Assembly: GCA_032334055.1 (NCBI GenBank) | Contig: JAUOZS010000001.1 | Coordinates: forward strand, 3,057,501-3,121,500 | Length of the DNA: 64,000 nt | Direction of reading: 5' to 3' | Source of the DNA: Selenomonadales bacterium 4137-cl | Lineage (GTDB): Bacteria > Bacillota > Negativicutes > Sporomusales > UBA7701 | Part shown: piece after piece, positions 52,499-62,755 of the stretch | Layout: every line of letters starts with the position of its first letter | Position numbering within the stretch: position 1 is the first letter of the stretch | The notes under the pieces: model-generated | Told to the model about the DNA's origin: nothing | What the model saw: only the letters and a program-made list of their open reading frames with translations | Databases searched by the model: none | Translations under genes and position numbers: made by a program

Positions 52499-54835
52499 TC
52501 AGCCGCGCGCCAGGCGCGACCAGGCCAACCGCAGGAACGACAGCAGCCTTCCGGCCGTATCGTTGTGGTAAATCTCCAGAGAATAATGGGCGTTCCTGTC
52601 GTCAACGGTAAAAACAATGTCGTTCTCCGGCGTCGGCAGCCCCCATGCCGCATACACCGGCCGGCCGTCCTTCAGCACACTGACCCTCAGCGCCGCCTCG
52701 CCCAGGTAGAGCGGGCACTTGACCCTCACCGTATGGGGATGGGCGGCGTCAATCGGGATATCCCGGCCCAAAATCACCAGCGGGAACTCGCTCTTCAGCC
52801 AGCCGGCCTTGCTGCGCGGCCCGTACAAGACCACCGGCGCCGGCGCGTAGTAATCGAGATAGGCCCTCACCAGCTCGCCGGCGGTCGCGAACGCCAGCAG
52901 CCCCTTGTCGGCGTAGCGCTCCTTCAGATAAGCCAGATGCCCCTCAAGAGCGGCGAACTGGCCCCCGGTCGTGCTCCGCCAGTCGCCCTCGCCCATGACA
53001 AACATAACATGAGTGAAGCCTACGATCGCATGCACCCCCGGCTTTATCCCGCCCCCAGCGGCGTAAACTGCCATCCCCGCGTCGGCCTTGGCGTTCATCG
53101 CCGCCGCGCTCTGGCTGTCGTACTGGATGAACTCCCGCGGCGTCGGCCGAAACTCGACCAGCCCGGTATTCTTAAGCTCGCTCGCCGGGGCGTTGATATC
53201 GTCCGGCTTGGCCAGATAAATCGCCTGCCCCCAGTCGCCGGCCGTCACGCCGCCGCGGTTGCCGTCCGCGTCGCTCCCAGCCAGCAGGCCGACCCGGCGG
53301 TACACCCGCGTACTCATCGCCTCGTTCGCCTCGCCGTCGCCGAAATCGAACGACCCGACCCGCGCGGTTATCAACTGGCCGAGCGGCGATCCGGCCTCAA
53401 GCTCGTCCAACCGGCGCTGATAGGCGTACAGGAAGCCCGTCCGGCTGGAACGGTCGCGGTAGCCGCCCTCGCTGCCCAGCGAATGGGCCCAGCCGTGGCG
53501 CAGATGATTGGCCCACAGCCCGTCCACCGCCGGATTGTACGAAAGCACGTTCCCCGGCAGATAAGGGTCGTAATCGGAATGAAGATGGATTGCATACTCG
53601 TGACCCCGGGCCGACTCGCTCCTCACCGACTGCGCAATCGCCGCCGCCGCCCGCCGCCACTCGCCCGCCGCCGACTGGCCGGCCGCCCACTCCGCGGCGT
53701 TCACCAGCGGCCAGGCGATATAATGCGTCCAGCGGGCGCCGTACTTCTCGGCGATCGCGTTCACCCGCTCCGCCTTCGTCACCATCTGCACCGTCAGTTC
53801 CTCCGGCTGCAGCCAGCCGTCGGCGTTGCCCCACGCCGCCGCGTACCCGGCGCTGTCGATCGCCTCCAGATCCTCGGTCATCACATAGAAAACCCTGCCC
53901 GGTCGCGGGTCGGCCACCGCCACCAGCGCCTTCGCGGGCACCGCCGCCCCGTTCACCGTGAACGTCACCGGCCACGGCCGGCCGAAATTCACCGCATCCG
54001 GGCGCCGGGCCCTCACCTGCCAGGTAAGACGCCGCTTCTCACCCGGCGCCAGACTGGCCACGACCTGCCGCTTGTCCGCCGCCGTCAGGCCGTAGCCGAA
54101 CGGCTCCACCAGCGCCACCGCCACATCGGCGAGCGGCCGGGGGGAAACATTCTCCACATCGACGGCCACCGTCACCGCCTGTCCCAGCACCGCAGACAGG
54201 GAACCCGCCGCCGGCGTCACGCGCACCGCCCGGGCGGGCGCACTCTCCAGCCCCAGCGCCGTCACCAGCGCATGCTGACCCTGGCCCACCACCACACTCA
54301 GACGGTACTTCGCCGCCCGCCTTGCCGCCTCCGGCCGGTGGGCGGCGAACAGCGCCGCCACATCATGGTCGAAAGCCAGCCAGTCGCCGACATAATTGGC
54401 GGTATACCGCCCGTTCACCCACGTCGTCGTCCCGTCGGCGGGCGGCGGCGGACCGGTGAAAACCCAGCCCACCGCTCCCAGCTCCCGGCCGTTGTCATCC
54501 AGAGCGGTCAACTTCACCCTTCCCGTCCCCTGGGTCGACAAAAACTGCAGCCGGCCCCGGCCGGCAAGCCCGCCGGCCGGCGCCTCCCGGAAATACTCCA
54601 GCTCGCCCCGGCCCCCGGCAGCCAGCTCCAGCGCAGCCTCCGCGGACAAATAAGCCCCCTTCACCACCCGGCAGCTGTTGCCGGCGCCCTGCTCCACCAG
54701 ATTAGCCGGCACCTCCCAGGCCGACAACGCCTCCTTAGGCTGAGGCGTCAGCCCGGCCGACGGCGCGGGAGCGCCCGGAGCGCAGCCAGTCAACAGCAGC
54801 GCCGCCAGCGCCGCCAAGCAAAACCACCTGCCCAT
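52499..54835 (-). CDS. Large secreted lipoprotein with putative (beta/alpha)-barrel domain
   Basis: A 778-residue lipoprotein. Lipobox LLTGC is at residues 14-18 of the start MGRWFCLAALAALL. Residues about 50-200 are beta-rich, and about 200-300 contain an FN3/CARDB-like adhesive domain (TVAVDVENVSPRPLADVAVALVEP). The C-terminal about 400 residues include EYAIHLHSDYDPYLPG, GYRDRSSRTGFLYAYQRRLDEL and VGFTHVMFVMGEGDW. They resemble the fold of polysaccharide-deacetylase/glycoside hydrolase barrels, although I cannot name the family. The start is 5 bp after the Yip1 gene stop, in the sppA operon. The longer ORF reading upstream is a shadow of the Yip1 gene. Confidence 0.7.
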   Translation of the reverse strand: MGRWFCLAALAALLLTGCAPGAPAPSAGLTPQPKEALSAWEVPANLVEQGAGNSCRVVKGAYLSAEAALELAAGGRGELEYFREAPAGGLAGRGRLQFLSTQGTGRVKLTALDDNGRELGAVGWVFTGPPPPADGTTTWVNGRYTANYVGDWLAFDHDVAALFAAHRPEAARRAAKYRLSVVVGQGQHALVTALGLESAPARAVRVTPAAGSLSAVLGQAVTVAVDVENVSPRPLADVAVALVEPFGYGLTAADKRQVVASLAPGEKRRLTWQVRARRPDAVNFGRPWPVTFTVNGAAVPAKALVAVADPRPGRVFYVMTEDLEAIDSAGYAAAWGNADGWLQPEELTVQMVTKAERVNAIAEKYGARWTHYIAWPLVNAAEWAAGQSAAGEWRRAAAAIAQSVRSESARGHEYAIHLHSDYDPYLPGNVLSYNPAVDGLWANHLRHGWAHSLGSEGGYRDRSSRTGFLYAYQRRLDELEAGSPLGQLITARVGSFDFGDGEANEAMSTRVYRRVGLLAGSDADGNRGGVTAGDWGQAIYLAKPDDINAPASELKNTGLVEFRPTPREFIQYDSQSAAAMNAKADAGMAVYAAGGGIKPGVHAIVGFTHVMFVMGEGDWRSTTGGQFAALEGHLAYLKERYADKGLLAFATAGELVRAYLDYYAPAPVVLYGPRSKAGWLKSEFPLVILGRDIPIDAAHPHTVRVKCPLYLGEAALRVSVLKDGRPVYAAWGLPTPENDIVFTVDDRNAHYSLEIYHNDTAGRLLSFLRLAWSRLARG

Positions 54836-54840
54836 ACCCG

Positions 54841-55416
54841 TCACCCCGCCAGCGGCCACAACGCCGCGCCGACAAACACCACCGCCGCCAGCGCCGCAGC
54901 GCCGGCCGCCAGCAGCGGCGTCAGCAGCACCAGCACCGCCTTGGCGGCGCTCAGGCCGTGAACCCCCTGAATGGCCACCACCGTCAGCCCCAGCACCCAG
55001 AAAATCAGCACCAGCACGCCGACGGCGAACACCGTCGCCGCCGCCCCCTGCGGCAGCAGCAGCCCCGCCACCGCCAACGGCACGGCGAAAATGAACGGCA
55101 AATGCGCGAAACCGATCGCCGCGAACAGGCCGACCGCCGTGCCCCGGCCGCCGAAAAACTCGGCGATCAGCTGCAGCACCGCCGAACCCACGAACCACAT
55201 CACCAGCCGCACACAAACAGCCCCGGCGAAAAACGCCCCGGCGAACTTCCCTGCGGCCGTCGCCTGCAACGCGAAATAAATCGCCCCCGCCGGAATGATT
55301 ATGCTCAGCAGAAAGGCCACGAACGCCTGCCCCACCGGCCGGCGGGCCGCGATCTGCCGCATCGCCGCGGCGGGACTGAAAATAACGTCATACAGCAGCT
55401 CAAGAAACGGTCCCAT
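54841..55416 (-). CDS. Yip1-domain membrane protein
   Basis: A 191-residue membrane protein with about five helices. It starts MGPFLELLYDVIFSPAAAMRQIA, a segment typical of Yip1/YIPF-like proteins (W/D near the N-terminus). FGGRGTAVGLFAAIGFAHLPFIFAVPL is the middle pair of helices. The gene lies between sppA (9 bp) and the lipoprotein (5 bp). Bacterial Yip1 proteins have no defined function. Confidence 0.8.
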   Translation of the reverse strand: MGPFLELLYDVIFSPAAAMRQIAARRPVGQAFVAFLLSIIIPAGAIYFALQATAAGKFAGAFFAGAVCVRLVMWFVGSAVLQLIAEFFGGRGTAVGLFAAIGFAHLPFIFAVPLAVAGLLLPQGAAATVFAVGVLVLIFWVLGLTVVAIQGVHGLSAAKAVLVLLTPLLAAGAAALAAVVFVGAALWPLAG

Positions 55417-55425
55417 GCGCCTCAC

Positions 55426-56364
55426 CTACCACTTTTCCGGCATCGCCAACGGTGCGGTCAACGGAACTTCCTGCCTGAACCGGCGGAAAAACAGCCGCTC
55501 AAGGCTCGCCTCGTCGTGAGCGCCGAACAACAGCGACCACGGGCTCACCTTGCCGTACTCCTTCAGCACCGGCTTGCCCTTGATGCCCGCCATCGCCGCC
55601 GCCCCGTCGATCGCGTCGTACATCGTCCCCAGCTCATCCACCAGACCGAGCTCCTTCGCCTGGCTGCCGGTATAAATCCGCCCGTCGGCCAGCTGCCGCA
55701 CCCGGGCCGGATCCATCTTCCGTCCTTCGGCCACCACCGCCACGAACTGCCCGTACAGATCATCCACCATCACCTGGATGATAGCCCGCTCCTCGGCCGT
55801 CATCGGCCGTTCGGGGGACAGGATATCCTTATGCGGACCGCTCTTGATCTTCTCCGACCGGATGCCGATCTTATTATACAGCTCCTGCCAATTGGCGTAA
55901 GGAATATATACGCCGATGCTGCCCGTGAGCGTCGCCGGATTGGCGTAAATCCGGTCGGTCACCGCCGCCAGCCAGTAGCCGCCCGACGCGGCCATATCGC
56001 CCATCGACGCCACCACCGGCTTGCCGGTGGCGCGGAGCTTCTTGAGCTCCGTTCCTACCTCCTGGGAAGCCGGCGCGCTGCCGCCGGGGCTGTTGATCCT
56101 CAGCACCACCGCCTTGACCGCCGCGTCGTCGCGCGCCTGGTGAATCTGCTTGATAATCGCGTCCGTGCCGCCCGTCTCGCCCAGCAGACCCGCCTGGCCG
56201 CGGCCGCCCACGATCACCCCGTCCACGTAAATAATCGCCACCGTGTTTTTCTCGCCGCCCGAGCGCTTGCTCTTCAGCCCCGGGACCAGGAAAGCCGCCG
56301 CCACCAGCGACACGACGACCACGCCCGCGATCAAAAGCACCACAGACCGTTTGAACACCGACAA
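55426..56364 (-). CDS. sppA: Signal peptide peptidase SppA
   Basis: Membrane-anchored S49 serine protease that degrades cleaved signal peptides. It has 312 residues, with one N-terminal transmembrane helix. The protease core shows VLRINSPGGSAPASQ, the catalytic serine in GDMAASGGYWLAA, and the general-base lysine in SGPHKDILSPERPMTAEE. It is the first gene of an operon with a Yip1-type protein and a large lipoprotein. Confidence 0.94.
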   Translation of the reverse strand: MSVFKRSVVLLIAGVVVVSLVAAAFLVPGLKSKRSGGEKNTVAIIYVDGVIVGGRGQAGLLGETGGTDAIIKQIHQARDDAAVKAVVLRINSPGGSAPASQEVGTELKKLRATGKPVVASMGDMAASGGYWLAAVTDRIYANPATLTGSIGVYIPYANWQELYNKIGIRSEKIKSGPHKDILSPERPMTAEERAIIQVMVDDLYGQFVAVVAEGRKMDPARVRQLADGRIYTGSQAKELGLVDELGTMYDAIDGAAAMAGIKGKPVLKEYGKVSPWSLLFGAHDEASLERLFFRRFRQEVPLTAPLAMPEKW

Positions 56365-56451
56365 CCACTACCCTTCGCAAGAATCTCCGGTAAAAAAACT
56401 TTAAAGCAAGCCCGACAGCGAGTAATAACCCCGGTTGCACGTCCTGATTGC

Positions 56452-56493
56452 GAAAAAATGCGCCCCTCCAAGCGCTTCAGCGGTCAGAGGGGC
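56452..56493 (-). terminator. Terminator of pyrG
   Basis: Stem GCCCCTC / GAGGGGC (56462-56468 with 56487-56493) with an 18-nt loop, then GCATTTTTTC on the minus strand. It lies 110-150 bp past the pyrG stop. Confidence 0.65.
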
Positions 56494-56612
56494 GGCCTCC
56501 CCCTTGCGGGGACGCCGCAGATGGGGCTTTATCGACAATCTGAATATTGAGCAAAACCGTCAGTCTCGATGATACTAAGTATATGTTCCGGCCGGGCCGG
56601 TCATGTATAACG

Positions 56613-58253
<1,641 letters not shown>

Positions 58254-58293
58254 TCACGCTGTATTATCCCAAGCATGGCCGTAATCGTATACG

Positions 58294-58659
58294 TTATTCG
58301 CTCTCCTCGGCCTCCTGTCCGGCGGCGGGGAAATCCTGCTGAATCTCCGCCAGCAGCTTTTCCCGGCGCATGTTGACGTCCGGCAAAACAGTGGCCGCCG
58401 TCTCCTCCAGGGCACGGCCGCCGCGCTGAGGCATCCACTCGGACAGCCCCCACGTCCCCTTGCCGACATGGACGAAACGGCTATCCATATTGATCTGGGT
58501 ATGTACCTCGGCCATGGCGTGCGCGACCGAAGCAACCGGTCTTCCCTTGCCTTCCAGAACCTTGCCGATAAGATCACGGAAATACATCGGCGAGCCTTTT
58601 TCTGCCAAAATCTGATAAGCTACATCAACATCTGACAACTGTTTCACCATTTCGCCCAT
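58294..58659 (-). CDS. rpoE: RNA polymerase delta subunit RpoE
   Basis: A 121-residue protein that speeds up recycling of RNA polymerase in Gram-positives. An N-terminal HARE-HTH domain (DVAYQILAEKGSPMYFRDLIGKVL, then FVHVGKGTWGLSEW) is followed by an acidic tail (only moderately acidic here). ATG 58659 is 8 bp from GGAGGGG; the ATG 30 bp upstream lacks a site. The tail is shorter than the strongly acidic tail of B. subtilis RpoE. It lies between argS and pyrG. Confidence 0.9.
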   Translation of the reverse strand: MGEMVKQLSDVDVAYQILAEKGSPMYFRDLIGKVLEGKGRPVASVAHAMAEVHTQINMDSRFVHVGKGTWGLSEWMPQRGGRALEETAATVLPDVNMRREKLLAEIQQDFPAAGQEAEESE

Positions 58660-58702
58660 GAATTCGGCCCCCTCCGCTGCGTCGTTCAAAATTACTTGGT
58701 AA

Positions 58703-58721
58703 TATTCACCGCAGGTGAATA
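58703..58721. promoter_or_regulatory. Palindrome upstream of rpoE
   Basis: TATTCACC / GGTGAATA, a perfect 8-bp dyad with a 3-bp spacer, 44-62 bp upstream of the rpoE start codon. It is a candidate operator for rpoE-pyrG. Confidence 0.5.
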
Positions 58722-58785
58722 AAATCCTCCTTTTGACGACAAGCGTGAAAGCCTTGTTCCGCCTGGGCCTGCGCCGTTATCACGC

Positions 58786-58865
58786 AAAAAAAGCTGACAA
58801 ATTCAGCAAATTTATCCGCTTTTTCGCACAAGCTTCCGCCGCCGTCGGCCAAGACGGGGCGGAAG
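58786..58865 (-). terminator. Two hairpins ending argS
   Basis: The first hairpin on the minus strand pairs CTTCCGCC plus CCGTC with GACGG plus GGCGGAAG (58833-58865), a strong GC stem without a T-run. The second is GCTGA / TCAGC (58793-58807) followed by TTTTTTT, a standard terminator. Confidence 0.7.
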
Positions 58866-58879
58866 TCCGGTAATACTTG

Positions 58880-60571
58880 TCACATTTTGTCGGGAGCGGC
58901 GACGCCGAGGATGGCGAGCGCCGACCGGAGCGTGTCCCGCACCGCCGCCGCCAGCGTCAGCCGGGCGGCCTGAGTATCAGGCGGAGCGCCGATCACGCGG
59001 CATTGGTTGTAGAAAGAATGAAACAGCGCGGCGACCTCGTGGGCATAGCGGGCGATATGGTGCGGCGCCCGTTCGCGGGCGGCGGTCGCCACCTCGTCGG
59101 GGTACTCGCCCAGCTTCCTGATCAGGTCGCACTCCCACTCGCTCGTCAGCGCCGTCAGCGGCGCCTCGCCGGGCGCGGGCACGGCCAGCCCTGCCTCCTC
59201 GGCCTGGCGGAAAATGCTGGCGATGCGGGCATGGGCGTACTGGATGTAAAATACGGGGTTCTCATTGGTGCGCGACTTCGCCAGATCGAGATCGAAATCG
59301 AGCTGGCTGTCGGTCGAGCGCATGATGAAGAAGAAACGGGCGGCGTCCCGGCCGACCTCCTCGATCAACTCGGACAGAGTCACCCCCTGGCCGGTCCGTT
59401 TCGACATCTTGACAAGCTCGCCGTGCTGGAAAAGGTTGACCATCTGGAGGACAAGCACCTCAAGGCGCTCCGGGTCGTACCCCAGCGCCGCCACCGCCGC
59501 CTTGACCCGGCTGATATAGCCGTGGTGGTCGGCGCCCCAGATATTGATCACCCGGTCGAAGCCGCGCACGAACTTGTCGCGATGATAGGCGATATCGGCG
59601 GCCAGATACGTGGGCACGCCGTTGTCGCGGATGACCACCCTGTCCTTGTCGTCGCCGTAAGCGGTCGACTTCAGCCACAGCGCCCCGTCCCGCTCGTACA
59701 TATCGCCGCTTTCCTTAAGCTGGTTGCAGGTTTCCTCGATCGCTCCGGCCGCGTGCAGCGTCCGTTCGCTGAACCACACGTCGAAAGTGACGCCGAACGC
59801 CTCCAGATCCTCGCGCAGCAGCGCCAGCTTCTCCTCGCGGGCCAGCTCCTTGAACACCGCCAGCCGTTCGGCGGGGTCCATCAGCAGGTAACGCGCCCCG
59901 GCCTGGTCGGCGATCCGCCGGGCGGTATCGACGATATCGCGGCCGCGGTAACCGTCCTCCGGGAACTCCACCTGCTGGCCCAGCAGCTCGCGGTAACGGG
60001 CGTCCACCGACGCCGCCAGGCAGTCGATCTGATTGCCCGCGTCGTTGATGTAAAACTCGGTCGTCACCTCGTAGCCGGCGATCCGCAGCAGATTGGCGAG
60101 CGCGCTGCCCACCGCCGCCCCGCGGCCGTGGCCGACATGCAGCGGCCCCGTGGGATTGGCGCTGACGAACTCCACCTGGACCTTCTCGCCCCGGCCGCTG
60201 TCCGAGCGGCCCCAGGCCTCGCCCGCCGCCGCGATGTCGGCCAGCACGGCGTACAGCCAGTCCGGCTTGAGATAAAAATTAATGAACCCGGGCCCGGCCA
60301 CCTTGGCCTCCTTCAGCCAGGAAAGCGCCGCCGGCTCGTGCTTGCCCAGCGCGGCCCGCGCGTTCAGCCGCCCGGCGATCGCCTCGGCCAACGCCCGCGG
60401 ATTCTGGCGGGCCGGCCGGGCGAGCTGCATAGCGATATTGGTGGCGAAATCGCCGAACTCCTTCTGCGGCGGCACCTCCAGCATCACCGCCGGCAACTGG
60501 GCGCCGGCCAGAGCCTCGAGCCCGGCCGCCTCCTCATGGATAGCCCTGGCGAGCAGCTCTTTTACATTCAT
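58880..60571 (-). CDS. argS: Arginyl-tRNA synthetase
   Basis: Charges tRNA-Arg. The 563-residue class I enzyme has an N-terminal tRNA-D-loop domain, the HIGH-type motif in SANPTGPLHVGHGRGAAVG, and the KMSK loop KMSKRTGQGVTLSEL (many ArgRS lack a perfect KMSK). A C-terminal DALR anticodon domain follows. ywiB lies 1 bp upstream, as in B. subtilis. Confidence 0.98.
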   Translation of the reverse strand: MNVKELLARAIHEEAAGLEALAGAQLPAVMLEVPPQKEFGDFATNIAMQLARPARQNPRALAEAIAGRLNARAALGKHEPAALSWLKEAKVAGPGFINFYLKPDWLYAVLADIAAAGEAWGRSDSGRGEKVQVEFVSANPTGPLHVGHGRGAAVGSALANLLRIAGYEVTTEFYINDAGNQIDCLAASVDARYRELLGQQVEFPEDGYRGRDIVDTARRIADQAGARYLLMDPAERLAVFKELAREEKLALLREDLEAFGVTFDVWFSERTLHAAGAIEETCNQLKESGDMYERDGALWLKSTAYGDDKDRVVIRDNGVPTYLAADIAYHRDKFVRGFDRVINIWGADHHGYISRVKAAVAALGYDPERLEVLVLQMVNLFQHGELVKMSKRTGQGVTLSELIEEVGRDAARFFFIMRSTDSQLDFDLDLAKSRTNENPVFYIQYAHARIASIFRQAEEAGLAVPAPGEAPLTALTSEWECDLIRKLGEYPDEVATAARERAPHHIARYAHEVAALFHSFYNQCRVIGAPPDTQAARLTLAAAVRDTLRSALAILGVAAPDKM

Positions 60572-60572
60572 A

Positions 60573-60995
60573 CTATACTTCCTCCCGAATCTCAACCACT
60601 AAAGTATTATAACTCTGCCACCGGCCGTCTACCTCCAGGTCGTAGCCGACCGTCACCGTATCCCTGTCCCCGGCGGACTCAATATCCAGGCGCCGGGTCG
60701 ACACCGCGATCTGCATGCTGCCGAAGGGGGTTTTATACGTTCCGTGGCTCTTCAGCCCGGGGAAAAACTCCTGCTTGAGATCCACCGCGCCCACGCGGAC
60801 AATAATCAGCCGGTCGGGGTACAGCTTGAGAAGGGTTGTCGTGCCCTCCATGCCCGTGATCGCGCTCTCGCGGTATGTAATATAGCTCGTCCCGTCCCTG
60901 TCCCGACGGGAACCTTCAGTCATGAACTCGATGCGGTTCTCCTCGCCGCCCGCGTCGGTCTGGGTGCCGACGACCGTCACAAAAACCTTACGCAT
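60573..60995 (-). CDS. ywiB: DUF1934 family protein (YwiB-like)
   Basis: A 140-residue beta-barrel lipocalin-like protein of the DUF1934 family, which includes YwiB. YITYRESAITGMEGTTTLLKLY and GSMQIAVSTRRLDI are typical. ATG 60995 is behind AGGAGAG. Its position immediately upstream of argS matches B. subtilis. Function unknown. Confidence 0.88.
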   Translation of the reverse strand: MRKVFVTVVGTQTDAGGEENRIEFMTEGSRRDRDGTSYITYRESAITGMEGTTTLLKLYPDRLIIVRVGAVDLKQEFFPGLKSHGTYKTPFGSMQIAVSTRRLDIESAGDRDTVTVGYDLEVDGRWQSYNTLVVEIREEV

Positions 60996-61081
60996 ATATT
61001 CTCTCCTAACCACATTCATATATTATAACTCATAACGGCGAAGCTTGCCAAGATAAAACACTCGCCCGGCGAAAAACCGTA

Positions 61082-61111
61082 GCGCCGTCCCCGGTTTCCC
61101 GGGAACGGCGC
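61082..61111 (-). terminator. Terminator of the spoIID-nuclease operon
   Basis: Thirteen-bp stem, 61082-61094 with 61099-61111, followed on the minus strand by TACGGTTTTTC. It lies 79 bp past the stop at 61190. Confidence 0.8.
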
Positions 61112-61189
61112 CTGTCATGGGGAGGCTGTGGCGCATGCCGGCCTCTCCGCTATTAATCTATGCCCGCGGCAGTCAAAACTTGCCGCCGG

Positions 61190-61699
61190 TCAATACCCTA
61201 TTATCAGCAAACTGTCGACGAACGCGAAGATACGTTCCATCCTCTCCAGCCGCTTCAAAGTGTTCTGGTAAAACTCCGTGCTGGCCGTCTGGCCCTGGCG
61301 AATGACCGGCACCATAATAACCCCGTGGCGGATGACCGGCGACTCGGCGAACTTGCAGATATTCTTCCAGATATTGCTGACCTCGCCCTTCTCCACCTCG
61401 ACCGCCACCTGGAAATCGGGGTGGTAGAAATCCACCTCGAAATTAAGCCCCTTCCTGAACAGCGGCCCGTACTTGCGGTTGGTCACCGAATGCCAGAAAC
61501 CCAGCTCCGCCATATCGGCCAGCAGCACCCGCTCCGCCTCCACGCTCTTGCGGAACGGGGTGGCAGCGATATCCGCCAGCTCGCCCCGGCGGGCCGTGAC
61601 CACCTCGCAGATGCTTCCCAGGTAAATGTTCGCCCGGCGGCGGCAAAGATAACGCCAGGGCGGGTACCCGGGCGAAAAAAGCTCAGCCTCTATTCCCAA
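61190..61699 (-). CDS. PD-(D/E)XK-type nuclease-like protein
   Basis: About 169 residues. The catalytic core resembles restriction endonuclease folds: Asp in NFEVDFYHPD, then QVAVEVEKGEV, giving D-x10-E-x-E-K. This compares with the D-x9-E-x-Q of BglII or the E-x-E of BamHI. The preceding helix is EAERVLLADMAELG. The start is uncertain; a TTG at 61699, overlapping the spoIID-like stop, has GAGG 9 bp upstream. A GTG at 61603 is the alternative. The ORF continues 93 bp upstream into the spoIID-like gene, but that part is probably not translated. Substrate unknown. Confidence 0.55.
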   Translation of the reverse strand: MGIEAELFSPGYPPWRYLCRRRANIYLGSICEVVTARRGELADIAATPFRKSVEAERVLLADMAELGFWHSVTNRKYGPLFRKGLNFEVDFYHPDFQVAVEVEKGEVSNIWKNICKFAESPVIRHGVIMVPVIRQGQTASTEFYQNTLKRLERMERIFAFVDSLLIIGY

Positions 61700-62709
61700 A
61701 TCTTTTTGACCTCGGCCCCCACGTAGTAATGCCGCACAATATCCTCGGCTTTCAGGCCGTCCATCGCATAGGTATAAGCGCCCCACTGGCACAAGCCCAC
61801 CCCGTTGCCCCAGCCGCGGCCCTTGAAGGCAAAAGAGCCGTTGGCGTAGCTCATCTCGTCCACCAGCGTCGACTTCAGCCGGTCGAAACCCACCGCCTTG
61901 CGGAACTCGGCCCCGTAAACCTTCCTGTCGCCGGCGCCGATAAACAGAATGCGACCCGACGGCCCCTTTTCAAGAATTTTGATATCACCGGGATTGCCTT
62001 GGTAACCAACTGCCTTCGCCACCTCGGCGCCGGGTATGGACACCGTCCAGTACTGGAGATCGGGCGGCGTGTATTTGTAACTATTATCCGTCACCGGCTG
62101 AAAGTACGGCGTTGGGTGGGGAATCTCCTTCGGGAAACTCTCATCGCGGGTGGCGGAGATCTGGCCGTTGCTAGAACTGTAGATGGCGTTCACCAAGCTG
62201 CCGGCATACAGCAGCAATTCGCCCCGGGTCGAGCGCACCGCCTCGCGGATGCGGTCGTTCACCCGCTCGGGAGCGTAAGCCTGCAGCTCCTCCTTGGACG
62301 TACTCACGTCGGCGTCATGCAATCGCCGGATAGTACCGGCTTCGATGGCGTTCACCGTAAGCGTCCGGGACACGATCGCCTGGGCCCTCAAAGCCTCCTG
62401 CGGCCAGTCGGGCTCCATCTCGCGGGCGATCACCCCTTCGAGATATTTCTCCAGCGGCATCCTTTCCCGGGTGCCGCGATCGTCCCGCCAGACGGTTATC
62501 TCCGGCTCGGTCTTATACTTGGCCGCATCGAACTGCGGCACGCCTGGGATTGGCTCGGGCGCCGGGTTGAGCGGGGCCGGGGCTGGCGCCGGCGGCGGCT
62601 CGCCCGGCTGCTTGGCGGCGGGAGGGCGTAAAAGCGTGTAAGCTCCCGCGATTACTGCTATGGCGACGACTGCGACAAGGGCGATATTGAAGTACGGTAA
62701 TTTACGCAT
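61690..62709 (-). CDS. SpoIID/LytB-domain protein 2
   Basis: A 339-residue membrane-anchored protein. The N-terminal helix (PYFNIALVAVVAIAVIAGAYTLL) acts as a signal anchor, a Pro-rich linker follows, and the SpoIID domain contains the catalytic glutamate in LEGVIAREMEPDWPQEALRAQ and the motif GWGNGVGLCQWGAYTYA. The signal anchor rather than lipobox distinguishes it from the paralogue at 38115-39068. ATG 62709 lies next to GGGAGG. A perfect sigma-G-type promoter is just upstream, inside the end of vanW. Confidence 0.85.
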   Translation of the reverse strand: MRKLPYFNIALVAVVAIAVIAGAYTLLRPPAAKQPGEPPPAPAPAPLNPAPEPIPGVPQFDAAKYKTEPEITVWRDDRGTRERMPLEKYLEGVIAREMEPDWPQEALRAQAIVSRTLTVNAIEAGTIRRLHDADVSTSKEELQAYAPERVNDRIREAVRSTRGELLLYAGSLVNAIYSSSNGQISATRDESFPKEIPHPTPYFQPVTDNSYKYTPPDLQYWTVSIPGAEVAKAVGYQGNPGDIKILEKGPSGRILFIGAGDRKVYGAEFRKAVGFDRLKSTLVDEMSYANGSFAFKGRGWGNGVGLCQWGAYTYAMDGLKAEDIVRHYYVGAEVKKIWE

Positions 62710-62725
62710 CCTCCCACCTCGCGGA

Positions 62726-62755
62726 TAGTATGGGCCGAAGCCGCCGCTCCTATGC
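62726..62755 (-). promoter_or_regulatory. Sigma-G-type promoter of spoIID-like gene 2
   Basis: Minus strand GCATA (62751-62755), 18 bp, CATACTA (62726-62732). This is a full match to GMATR-N18-CATNMTA, the best in the window. The -35 lies inside the last codons of the vanW-like gene. Confidence 0.75.

Noticed and set aside
52565-54961. 798-codon plus-strand ORF opposite the large lipoprotein
   Set aside because: Its composition (Arg, His, Pro) is that of an antisense shadow, and it lacks a start signal. The minus-strand frame has a lipobox, FN3-like domain and operon context.
54836-55216. N-terminal extension of the lipoprotein reading frame to 905 codons
   Set aside because: The additional 127 residues are Gly/Arg/Ala-rich and overlap the Yip1 gene in another frame. 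The lipoprotein signal begins at 54835.
58877-60778. 633-codon plus-strand ORF opposite argS
   Set aside because: argS has all class I synthetase motifs on the minus strand; the plus frame is an antisense shadow without motifs.
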